From JAWKIJ01 sp041394325 (GTDB lineage Bacteria; Actinomycetota; Acidimicrobiia; Acidimicrobiales; Microtrichaceae), in NCBI GenBank assembly GCA_041394325.1, contig JAWKIJ010000001.1, positions 310,001-374,000 on the forward strand: a DNA stretch of 64,000 bases, given 5' to 3'. Below, one piece after another: positions 48,943-57,056 of the stretch. Positions within the stretch are counted from its first letter, which is position 1, and the number at the start of each line of letters is the position of its first letter. Both the position numbers and the translations under genes were made by a program. The notes under the pieces were generated by a model. That model ran no database searches. It worked only from the letters and a program-made list of their open reading frames with translations, and was not told the DNA's origin.

Positions 48943-50103
48943 TCAGGCGGTGGTGGAGGGGGTGCGGCCTCCGGCGACCGAGCACAGGACCTCCTCCACG
49001 CGATCAGCGAACGCCTCGCGTCGATACGACTCGGCCGCCCGCCGGTTGCCCGCCGCGAACGTCGTCGCAGCCTCCGGGGCCAGGAGGATCTCGTCGAGCG
49101 CCCCCACGATCGCGGAGCCGTCGGCGCCGGCCAGGCCCCACCCATTTCGGCCGGGGGTGAACACGTCGCCGATCCCCGCGTGATCGGTTGCCAATACCGC
49201 GCACCCGGCGGCGTAGGCCTCGAGGATGACCAACGGCTGGCCCTCCCAGCGGTACGAGGTCGGCACGGCGACGACGTCGGCACGCCACAGGGCATTACGT
49301 CGCTCGGAACCCACCAGCTCCCCGAGATAGTGGAGATCGGGCAGCTCCTCGACGGCGCCGAGGAGGCGCTCGAGCCGGCGCCGGTCCGGGGCCGCGCCTG
49401 CGATCTCGAAGCGCACGCGCTCCTCGCCACGGGAAGCCATGATCCCCGCCGCGTCCACCACGGCGGGCCACCCCTTGGATTCGAAGAGCGAGCCGAGGAA
49501 CAGGACGCGGAGCGGATCGTCCGTCGTCGGCACCCACCTGCGGTCGCGAAGCCCGCCGGGATCGACGAACAACTCGTCCGCCGCGAAGTTGGGGATCTCG
49601 ACGATGCGCTCCGGGCTCACGACCCCGTCGAGTTGGCCGCGCAACGACGGGCCGAGCACGATGGCCGCCCCGACACCACCCATCAGGATCCGGTTCGCGA
49701 GCCGTGCCGGCCGGTTGGACGACAGGGCATCGGCGAAACCCCCGCCATGAAGGTGCAGCACAACCGTACGTCGCGACCGTCCGAGCGCAGCGAGGAGGAG
49801 CAGGTCCTTGACATTGCCGAGCCGGGTCTGGGAGGGCGAGTGGTAGACCACGTCGGCCCTCGCCCGCCGGACCGCCACCGCGTTGCGGGCCGACCGCGCC
49901 ACATGGCTCAGAGTTGCGACCAGGGCACCGGGTGACCCACCACGGGCCTCATCGAGCACACCCTTCGAACTGTCGATCACCACCACGTCGTGAGCCGCCG
50001 TCGCTCCGTCGGCGGTGGATCGGAGATGATCGAGCACGGCCTCGTCCGCGATGCTCTGGCCGGTCCGCGGCGGTGGCAGGGGGGCGACGAAGGCCACTCG
50101 CAT
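48943..50103 (-). CDS. Family 4 glycosyltransferase
   Basis: GT-B transferase of 386 residues. The start is MRVAFVAPLPPPRTGQSIAD; the middle has VVLHLHGGGFADAL and VLGPSLRGQL. The C-terminal domain has VLFLGSLFESKGWPAVVDA and TSYRWEGQPLVILEAYAAGC, the E-x7-E-like donor site. Between this gene and the MFS exporter 50103-50143 there is only a short gap; both are on the minus strand and could share a transcript. Confidence 0.87.
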   Translation of the reverse strand: MRVAFVAPLPPPRTGQSIADEAVLDHLRSTADGATAAHDVVVIDSSKGVLDEARGGSPGALVATLSHVARSARNAVAVRRARADVVYHSPSQTRLGNVKDLLLLAALGRSRRTVVLHLHGGGFADALSSNRPARLANRILMGGVGAAIVLGPSLRGQLDGVVSPERIVEIPNFAADELFVDPGGLRDRRWVPTTDDPLRVLFLGSLFESKGWPAVVDAAGIMASRGEERVRFEIAGAAPDRRRLERLLGAVEELPDLHYLGELVGSERRNALWRADVVAVPTSYRWEGQPLVILEAYAAGCAVLATDHAGIGDVFTPGRNGWGLAGADGSAIVGALDEILLAPEAATTFAAGNRRAAESYRREAFADRVEEVLCSVAGGRTPSTTA

Positions 50104-50142
50104 CGCCCGTTCCTAGCAGCCGGCCGACACGACGCGGGAGTG

Positions 50143-51696
50143 TCAGTGGCGCCCGGCGGGTTGCGCCACACCGGCCTCGTTGGGACCGACCGCGATGGCC
50201 CGGACCCAGACCAGCAACGAGTTGGCCACCAGCACGCCGGCGCCCAACAACATCGCCACACCGAAGCCGTGCGCGAAGGTGGTCTGGGCCGCGTGGAACA
50301 AGGCCCGGCCGTCGGCACTGGCGGGACCCGCCGCGCCTGCCGCACGAAGCGTGACGTCGATGGCCGAGCCCGCCTTGGCGACCAGGTCGGAAGAACCGAG
50401 ATTGGTGCCGATGCTTCCGCGGTAGACCGAGGACATCACGCTGCCGAGGACGGCGATTCCCAACGCCCCGCCGAGCTCCCGGGAAAGGTCGTTGACGGCC
50501 GAACCCACCCCCGACTTGGCACGCGGCACCGACGACATGATCAACGTGGTCGACGGCGCGGTCGTCTGACCGTTGCCGAAACCCATCATCACGAACCCCA
50601 CGAACAACAGCAGGTAGCTCGTCGTGGGACTGGCATCGCCCATGATCAGCAGCCCGAGGGCCGAGAGGATCAGCCCCGACCCGACGACGGTGCGATGCCC
50701 GAACCTCCGAACGAACACCGCGCTCATCGGTGCGGCCACCATGCCCACCATGCCGATCGGAAGACACGCGACCGCGGTTCGCAACGGGGAGTAGCCGTGG
50801 GAGATCTGCAGGTACTGGGCGACGGCGAAGTACAGCCCGTACATCGCGAAGAACTGGAGGCTGATAGTGGTGGATCCCACCGAGAACGCCCGGATCTTGA
50901 AGAGGCGCATGTCGAGCATCGCGTGGGGGTTCCGCAACTCCCACCACACGAACACGCCCATGAGTGCCAGCCCGGCCCCGATGGTGCCCATGATGGCGGG
51001 CGACGTCCACCCGCTCTCGGGCCCCTCGTTGATGCCGTACAGGAGCCCGCCGATGGCGCCGACCGCCAGGAGCACGCCCACCGGGTCGAGGATCGCCTCG
51101 TGGGGATCGGAGGAGTTGGGCAGCAGCACCGCGCCCGCGGCGAGCGCCACCGCGCAGATCACGACGTTGATGAAGAAGACCGATCCCCACGGATAGTGCG
51201 CAAGGAGCACACCGGTCACGACCGGTCCGACGGCACCACCCAGCCCGGCACAGCCGGCCCAGATCGCGATGGCCTTCTGACGCTCCACGTGATCGGGGAA
51301 CACGTTCATGAGGATCGACAGCGTGCCCGGCATGATGAAAGCCGCACCCATACCGGTCCCCGCGCGCAGCACGATGACCTGCCAGTTGTCGGTGGCGTAG
51401 GTCGCCGCCAGCGACGCGAGGGCGAATACCACCAAGCCGACCTGCAGAGCGGTCTTGCGGCCGAAGCGGTCGGCAAGCGCGCCGGCGGGAAGCAGTAGCA
51501 CCGCGAACACCATGCTGTAGATGTTGACCATCCACTGGAGTTGGCTCGGGCTCGACCCCAGTGCCTTCTGGATGTCGGGTAGCGCGACGTTGAGCGACGA
51601 GTTGCCGGCCACGATCAGCAGGAGGCTGAGGCACAGGACCGCCAGGATCCACCAACGCCGCCGGTGGATCTCGTCCGGGACGGCGGTGTCAGCCAC
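50143..51696 (-). CDS. MFS transporter, DHA2 (EmrB/QacA) family
   Basis: Drug/metabolite:H+ antiporter of 517 residues with 14 predicted TM helices. Family signatures: NVALPDIQKALGSSPSQLQW in TM1/2, LADRFGRKTALQ in the loop between TM2 and TM3, and motif C GTGMGAAFIMPGTLSI and GGAVGPVVTGVL. The GTG at 51696 is chosen for GAGGAG 4 nt upstream; the frame open to 51783 has no conserved residues. Substrate unknown; the surrounding glycan genes do not prove a link. Confidence 0.87.
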   Translation of the reverse strand: MADTAVPDEIHRRRWWILAVLCLSLLLIVAGNSSLNVALPDIQKALGSSPSQLQWMVNIYSMVFAVLLLPAGALADRFGRKTALQVGLVVFALASLAATYATDNWQVIVLRAGTGMGAAFIMPGTLSILMNVFPDHVERQKAIAIWAGCAGLGGAVGPVVTGVLLAHYPWGSVFFINVVICAVALAAGAVLLPNSSDPHEAILDPVGVLLAVGAIGGLLYGINEGPESGWTSPAIMGTIGAGLALMGVFVWWELRNPHAMLDMRLFKIRAFSVGSTTISLQFFAMYGLYFAVAQYLQISHGYSPLRTAVACLPIGMVGMVAAPMSAVFVRRFGHRTVVGSGLILSALGLLIMGDASPTTSYLLLFVGFVMMGFGNGQTTAPSTTLIMSSVPRAKSGVGSAVNDLSRELGGALGIAVLGSVMSSVYRGSIGTNLGSSDLVAKAGSAIDVTLRAAGAAGPASADGRALFHAAQTTFAHGFGVAMLLGAGVLVANSLLVWVRAIAVGPNEAGVAQPAGRH

Positions 51697-51874
51697 GATG
51701 CTCCTCGTGATCGATGGTGGCTCGCCACGGGGTCCGTGAGGATGCTCAGGTCGGGTCACGACGTTATCCACGCGGGCCCGCACCTTTTGTGGGGGGGGGG
51801 AGAAGCGCGCGCGGGGCCGGGGGGGCGGCCGACAAAACCGGTGAGAGTGCGGGTGGAACCGGTGGGGTGGGTGC
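51697..51874. other. G-rich intergenic region with a 10-G run
   Basis: A GCGGGCCCGC palindrome at 51772-51781 is followed by TTTTGT and ten consecutive G (51791-51800), then further G runs at 51813-51816 and 51819-51825, giving G-quadruplex potential on the plus strand. GACAAAACCGGTGAG (51830-51844) repeats, inverted, a 16-mer seen at the cofE stem-loop. No gene recognised. Confidence 0.5.
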
Positions 51875-52813
51875 TCAGGGGAGACCGAGCGTGGCGCGGA
51901 AGTACTCGATGGTCGGGATCAGGCCGTCCCGTAGCGACGTGCGGGGCTCCCAACCCAGCACCGTCGTCGCCAGAGAGATGTCGGGCCGCCGCTGGCTGGG
52001 ATCGTCCTGTGGCAACGGTCGGTAGGAGACCTCCGACTGGGAGTCGGTCAGCTCCACCACCAACTTCGCGAGCTCCAACATCGTGAACTCGCCGGGCGTC
52101 CCGATGTTCATGGGACCGGAATGTCCGCTGTCGAGCAGGGCGATCGTGCCGTCCGCCGTGTCGCCCACGTAACCGAAGCTGCGGGTCTGGGTGCCGTCGC
52201 CGTAGATGGTCAACGGCTCGCCGCGCAGTGCCTGCACGACGAAGTTGGACACCACGCGCCCGTCGGCGGGGCGCATACGCGGGCCGTAGGTGTTGAAGTA
52301 GCGCACGATCACCGTGTCGAGGTCGAACGTCCGGCGGTAGGCGGCGGTGAGCGCCTCGGCGTAGCGTTTGGCCTCGTCGTAAACCGACCGGGGACCGACG
52401 GGGTTGACGTTGCCCCAATAGCCCTCGACCTGGGGGTGGACCTCGGGCTCGCCGTAGATCTCGCTGGTGGAGGCCATCATGAAGCGGGCGTCGTGACGGC
52501 GGGCCAACTCCAGCGCGTGACGGGTTCCCTCACTGCCGACGCGCAGGGTCTCGATCGGTAGCGCCAGGTAGTCACGCGGCGACGCGGGGGACGCGAAGTG
52601 CATGACGGCGTCGACGGGCCCGTCGACGTCGAACGGTTCGGAGACGTCGGCCTCGACGAACTCGAATCCGCTGCGGTGCGCCAGGTCGTCGACGTTGGCC
52701 CTCGATCCGGTGACGAGGTTGTCGACGGCGACCACCCGGTCGCCTCTGTCGAGGAAGCGTTCGGCCAGGTGGTAGGCGAGGAACCCCGCGCCGCCGGTGA
52801 GGACCACCCGCAT
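51875..52813 (-). CDS. uxs: UDP-glucuronate decarboxylase (UDP-xylose synthase)
   Basis: Extended SDR of 312 residues making UDP-xylose from UDP-glucuronate. NAD site GGAGFLA (7-13), STSEIYG with the catalytic Thr/Ser, and GNVNPVGPRSVYDEAKRYAE (Tyr145, Lys149), which is diagnostic for UXS rather than other epimerases. RYFNTYGPRMRPADGRVV follows. Its ATG overlaps the ugd stop by one base (TGATG), directly coupling it to the enzyme that makes its substrate. Confidence 0.9.
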   Translation of the reverse strand: MRVVLTGGAGFLAYHLAERFLDRGDRVVAVDNLVTGSRANVDDLAHRSGFEFVEADVSEPFDVDGPVDAVMHFASPASPRDYLALPIETLRVGSEGTRHALELARRHDARFMMASTSEIYGEPEVHPQVEGYWGNVNPVGPRSVYDEAKRYAEALTAAYRRTFDLDTVIVRYFNTYGPRMRPADGRVVSNFVVQALRGEPLTIYGDGTQTRSFGYVGDTADGTIALLDSGHSGPMNIGTPGEFTMLELAKLVVELTDSQSEVSYRPLPQDDPSQRRPDISLATTVLGWEPRTSLRDGLIPTIEYFRATLGLP

Positions 52814-54087
52814 CAGCGACGACCGATGCCCTGATAGGAGAACCCCGAATCCTGCGCACGCGAGCGGTCGAGGAGGTTGCGGGAGTCGACGATGCGGCGT
52901 TGTGCCATTCGGGCGCCGACGGCTTCGAGGTCGATCCACTTGAACTCGTCCCATTCGGTGAGGACGAGCAGCAGGTCGGCACCGTCGACCGCCTCGACCG
53001 GATCACCCACGACCGGGATCCCCTCGATCTCGGATCGGATGGCCGGATCGTAGGCGGTGACCTTCGCCCCGAGGTCCTGGAGACGGTGGATCACCTCGAT
53101 CGCCGGGGACTGGCGGGTGTCGTCGGTGCGGGCCTTGAACGTGAGCCCCCAGGCGGCGACGTGCTTGCCGTCGACCGAACCGCCGCACTCGCGCACCACC
53201 TTGCGTACGACGCGCTCGAACTGCTCGTTGTTCACGTCGACGACACCCCGGAGCAGGCGGAAGTCGTAGCCGGCCGATTCGGCGATGTGGATCAGGGCCA
53301 CCGTGTCCTTGGGAAAGCACGACCCCCCCCAACCGGGACCCGGGCGGAGGAACTCGTGGCCGATGCGCTTGTCGTAACCCATGCCGAGCACGACGTCGCT
53401 CACGTCGGCCCCCACCGCCTCGCACACGGCGGCGACGGCGTTGACGAAGCTGATCTTGGTGGCGAGGAAAGCGTTGGACGCGTACTTGATCGTCTCGGCC
53501 GACGCCGGATCGGTGACCATGATCGGTGCGGTCATGCCGATGTACAGGCCCGCCATCCGGATCGCGGCACCCTGGTCGACGGCACCGATGACGACCCGGT
53601 CGGGGTTGAGGAAGTCGTGCACGGCCGACCCCTCGCGCAGGAACTCGGGGTTGGAGACCACACTCACGTCGCCACGCTGCAACGCCTGCTCGACGACGCG
53701 GGTGGAGCCGACCGGGACCGTCGACTTGTTGATCACGATCGCCTCGCTGTCGAGGTGCGGGCCGATCTCGGTTGCGGCCGCCTCGATGTAGGACAGATCC
53801 GCGCTGCCGTCCTCTCCCTGGGGTGTGGGCACGCAGAGGTACACGAACTCGCGACCGGCGACCGCGTTGGCGGCCCCGAGGACGAACCGGAGCCGTCCCG
53901 CCCGCCGTGCCTCGACGATCAGGTTCTCGAGGCCGTCCTCGAGGATGGGGATCTCGCCGTCGTTGAGTGCTTCGACCTTCGACTGGTCGATGTCCGCACA
54001 GACCACGTCGTGACCGAGATGCGCGAGGCACGCTCCGGTCGTGAGTCCGACGTATCCCGTTCCGATCACAGCGATCTTGCTGGCCAT
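52813..54087 (-). CDS. ugd: UDP-glucose 6-dehydrogenase
   Basis: Oxidises UDP-glucose to UDP-glucuronate with two NAD+. The 424 residues start MASKIAVIGTGYVGLTTG with the dinucleotide fold. INKSTVPVGST, NPEFLREGSAVHDFLNPDR and the catalytic Cys in GPGWGGSCFPKDT follow, as does the C-terminal domain with LTFKARTDDTRQSPA. AGAGGAA lies about 6 nt before the ATG. It forms a two-gene UDP-xylose operon with uxs. Confidence 0.95.
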   Translation of the reverse strand: MASKIAVIGTGYVGLTTGACLAHLGHDVVCADIDQSKVEALNDGEIPILEDGLENLIVEARRAGRLRFVLGAANAVAGREFVYLCVPTPQGEDGSADLSYIEAAATEIGPHLDSEAIVINKSTVPVGSTRVVEQALQRGDVSVVSNPEFLREGSAVHDFLNPDRVVIGAVDQGAAIRMAGLYIGMTAPIMVTDPASAETIKYASNAFLATKISFVNAVAAVCEAVGADVSDVVLGMGYDKRIGHEFLRPGPGWGGSCFPKDTVALIHIAESAGYDFRLLRGVVDVNNEQFERVVRKVVRECGGSVDGKHVAAWGLTFKARTDDTRQSPAIEVIHRLQDLGAKVTAYDPAIRSEIEGIPVVGDPVEAVDGADLLLVLTEWDEFKWIDLEAVGARMAQRRIVDSRNLLDRSRAQDSGFSYQGIGRR

Positions 54088-54210
54088 TGATTCCTCTCGA
54101 CGGTGACCGGCGGCGCGCGCCGACTTCACGCTACCGGCCCACCCACCCCTTCACCATCGGGCCGATCGACCCATCCCCCTACCCCCGGGCCGCCGGGTCG
54201 GCTCGCCACG

Positions 54211-54216
54211 TAGGCT
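54211..54216 (+). promoter_or_regulatory. Probable -10 of leaderless pabB
   Basis: TAGGCT, 6 nt before the ATG at 54223. Confidence 0.45.
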
Positions 54217-54222
54217 CCGCGC

Positions 54223-55295
54223 ATGGTGACGCCGTCGGATGCCGCGCCGCTGGCGGTGGTCGGCGACCGACTGTGCACGGGGCTCCTGGACGTGACCTCC
54301 GACCTGTCCGCGCTGGACGGGAGCGGTTTCTGGGCGGTGGTGCTCCCCTACACCGGCTCTCCCGTGTGTGCCCGGTTCGAACGCGTCGACCCCGCCCGGC
54401 CCTGGACCGGACGACCATGGTCGGGACCGCGCCTGTCGCAGTGGCGTTCGAGCCTCGACGAGGAGGGCTTCTCGGCAGGGGTCGTCGCGATCCGGGCTGC
54501 GATCGCGGCGGGCGACGTGTACCAGGTGAACCTCACCCGGAGGCTCAGCGCGCCGTTGGGCGATCCGTCCCGGTACCGGATCGAGGCGCTCGGCGCGGCG
54601 TTGGCGGCGGGTAACCCGGCGCCCTACAGCGCAGTGGTGTCACTCCCGCGTCACGGTGTGTCCGTCGCGTCGGCGTCACCCGAGCGGTTCCTTTCCGCGA
54701 CGGTGATCGGGTGAGCTCCTCGCCGATCAAGGGGACCGCTCCGACCGAAGCGGGATTCCTCGAGAAGGACGCGCGGAGAACGTGATGATCGTGGATCTGG
54801 TACGCAACGACCTCGGCCGCTGCTGCTCGTACGGGTCGGTCTCGGTCCCGCACCTGTTGGCGACCCAGGTGCATCCCGGTCTGGTGCACCTCGTGTCGAC
54901 GGTCCAGGGGCGCCTTCGCCCCGGTGTCGGTTGGGCGGGCCTCATCGACGCGACCTTTCCACCGGGATCGGTGACCGGCGCTCCCAAGATCGCCGCCTGC
55001 TCGCTGATCGACCGGCTCGAACCGGTGCCCCGAGGGGTGTACTGCGGAGCGGTCGGCTGGGTAGACGCCGACCGTCGACAGGGCGACCTCAACGTGGCGA
55101 TCCGCACGTTCTGGATCGAGGACGACACCCTTCACTTCGGCACCGGCGGGGATCACGTGGGACTCCACCCCCGCCGGCGAATGGGCCGAGACCGAGTTGA
55201 AGGCGTCCCGGCTGATCGCGGTGGCCTCCGGCCGGGCCGTGGAGCCGCTCGTCGACGAGGTGCCCGAGCGCGACCCGGTCGGTGGTGAGCCATGA
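54223..55295 (+). CDS. pabB: Aminodeoxychorismate synthase component I, three frame breaks
   Basis: Folate precursor synthesis: chorismate plus ammonia to aminodeoxychorismate. Recognisable blocks occur in three frames in order: AAGDVYQVNLTRRLSAP and SVASASPERFL (frame 1), SSPIKGTAPTEAGFLEKDA (frame 3), VMIVDLVRNDLGR, HLVSTVQGRLRPGV, FPPGSVTGAPK and GVYCGAVGWVD (frame 2), then ITWDSTPAGEWAETELKASR (frame 3 again). Breaks are near 54697, 54770 and 55150, the first two consistent with single lost bases. The final frame ends TGA at 55293-55295, overlapping the pabC ATG (ATGA). The overlap shows the original gene was intact and coupled. Errors are more likely than decay. Confidence 0.85.
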
Positions 55296-56161
55296 TCGAT
55301 CCGATGAGCGGTGACGACGTGGCGGATGCGAAGGTGTGGATCGGTGCGGGAACCGCCGGACGTCTCGTGGCCGCCGGCGAGGCACACGTCGCGTACGACG
55401 ACCACGGTGTCACCGTGGGCGACGGTGTGTTCGAGACGATCAAGCTGGACGGCGAACCGTTCGCGTTGTGGCGCCACCTCGTCCGGCTCCGCTCGTCGGC
55501 GGCGACGATGCGGATCCCCTACCCCGGCGACGACACCGTGAACGATGCGATCGACGCGGTGGTCCGGTCGTTGGCGCCGACCGCCCGCCAGGGCTTCCTG
55601 CGCGTCACCCTCACGGCGGGGCCGGGACCCCTGGGGTCGAATCGGACCACGATGACCCCGACGCTCGTGGTAGCGCTGCGGTCCGGCAATGTGCGGACCG
55701 ACCCCACCGACGTGTGGATCGCCCCGTGGACCCGCAACGAGCGGGGTGCGCTCGTCGGGGTGAAGTCGACGAGTTACGGGGAGAACGTGCTGGCCCTCGC
55801 CCACGCGGCCGAGGCCGGAGCGAGCGAGGCGCTCTTCGCGAACACACGCGGCGAACTGTGCGAGGGCACCGGCTCGAACGTCTTCGTCGTGTTGGACGAC
55901 CGCTTGGTCACGCCACCCATCACCGCGGGGTGCCTGGCGGGGATCACGCGTGCGTTGCTGTTGGAAGCGGGCAGCGGAACCGAGGCGACGGTGCCGATGC
56001 ACCGTCTCGACGAGGTCACCGAGGCGTTCCTCGTGTCGACCGCTCGTGAGGTGCAGCCCATCGTCCGCCTGGGTGGAAGGGTGCTGTCGCGCTGTCCGGG
56101 CCCCCACACGATCACCGCAACCGAGTCCTGGGCGCGGATCGCGTCGCACTCCGACCCTTGA
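55292..56161 (+). CDS. pabC: Aminodeoxychorismate lyase-like (class IV aminotransferase fold)
   Basis: PLP enzyme of fold type IV, 289 residues. GVTVGDGVFETIKLDGEPFA, the lysine region VKSTSYGENVLALAHAAEAG, EALFANTRGELCEGTGSNVF and the late DEVTEAFLVSTAREVQPI match aminodeoxychorismate lyase and branched-chain/D-amino-acid aminotransferases. The overlap with pabB makes the lyase, which releases p-aminobenzoate, the best call. The first ten residues (MIDPMSGDDV) may be extra; a second ATG at codon 5 is possible. Confidence 0.86.
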   Translation: MIDPMSGDDVADAKVWIGAGTAGRLVAAGEAHVAYDDHGVTVGDGVFETIKLDGEPFALWRHLVRLRSSAATMRIPYPGDDTVNDAIDAVVRSLAPTARQGFLRVTLTAGPGPLGSNRTTMTPTLVVALRSGNVRTDPTDVWIAPWTRNERGALVGVKSTSYGENVLALAHAAEAGASEALFANTRGELCEGTGSNVFVVLDDRLVTPPITAGCLAGITRALLLEAGSGTEATVPMHRLDEVTEAFLVSTAREVQPIVRLGGRVLSRCPGPHTITATESWARIASHSDP

Positions 56162-56205
56162 GGGCGTCGTAGGGCCGGCCGCGGGACCGGACCGTCCGCA
56201 CGCGC

Positions 56206-57038
56206 CTACCGCTGGTCGTCGGGGTGGAGATGCACGACGTCGCCCACGGCGATCGCTTCGACGACACCGTCCTCACGAGCGACGAGCAGGCGACCGTCCT
56301 CTTCGATCCCGACCGCGTCGCCGAACAGCGTCGCACCCACGGCGCCACGCTCCACCCTCACCCGACGGCCCAGGGTCGCGGAACGCCGGGTGACCGCGGC
56401 GGCGATGCGGGGGGAGCGACCCGACCGATCGACCGTCGACAGCCACCGTTCGAGGCCGCGGACCATGGTGACGGCCAGGTGCACCGGATCGACCGGCGGA
56501 GTGTCCGACGTCGCGTCGGTCGCGAGTTCGACCACCCCGACCGGCGGCGTCGAACCGGCGGCGACCGCGACGTCGGGCGTGGCGAGGTTGAGCCCGATCC
56601 CCCCCACGACCGCCGCGACCCTCCCGCCCTGTGCCACGGACTCGGCGAGTATCCCGGCGACCTTCCGGTCGTCGATCCGTGACGTGCGGCCGGCCACGAG
56701 GTCGTTTGGCCATTTGACGCCCAACTCCACACCGGCGTGCTCGCGCACCGCGTCGGTGGCGGCGAGCGCCAGCGCCGAGGTGACGACATGGGGGTCGATC
56801 CACGTCAGGGGTGGACGGACGAGCACCGAGCACAAGAGGGCGTCGCCAGGCGCGCTCGTCCACGTGCGACCCGCCGGCCACGGCCCGCTGTCTGCGCGTC
56901 GGCGACGAGGACCTGCTCGGGTTCTCCGCGCCGGGCGGCGTCGATCAGGTCGGCATTGGTGGAGCCCGTCAGCGCGACCCATCGGAGTCGGGCGAACCGG
57001 GTACCGGCGAGGGCGGTTCTGGCACCGGCCTGGTCCAT
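56206..57038 (-). CDS. birA: Biotin--[acetyl-CoA-carboxylase] ligase, frameshifted
   Basis: Attaches biotin to carboxylase carrier domains. The N-terminal frame (ATG 57038) reads FARLRWVALTGSTNADLIDA and VADAQTAGRGRR, the biotin/ATP site. The remainder is in the next frame from RTWTSAPGDALLCSVLVRP through GVKWPNDLVAGRTSRIDDRKVAGILAE, which holds the catalytic Lys. One missing base near 56869-56880 in a G/C run explains the break. No N-terminal helix-turn-helix, so this is a monofunctional ligase. It is divergent from its likely substrate gene, with 18 nt between starts; TATCGT is 6 nt upstream. Confidence 0.88.
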
Positions 57039-57044
57039 TCGGCC

Positions 57045-57050
57045 ACGATA
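57045..57050 (-). promoter_or_regulatory. Probable -10 of leaderless birA
   Basis: TATCGT on the minus strand, 6 nt before the ATG at 57038; it lies within the 18-nt gap to the divergent carboxylase gene. Confidence 0.45.
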
Positions 57051-57056
57051 GGAGCC

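Noticed and set aside
51764..51772. TTATCCACG, one mismatch from a DnaA box
   Set aside because: A single isolated copy with no cluster, no AT-rich stretch and no replication genes nearby.
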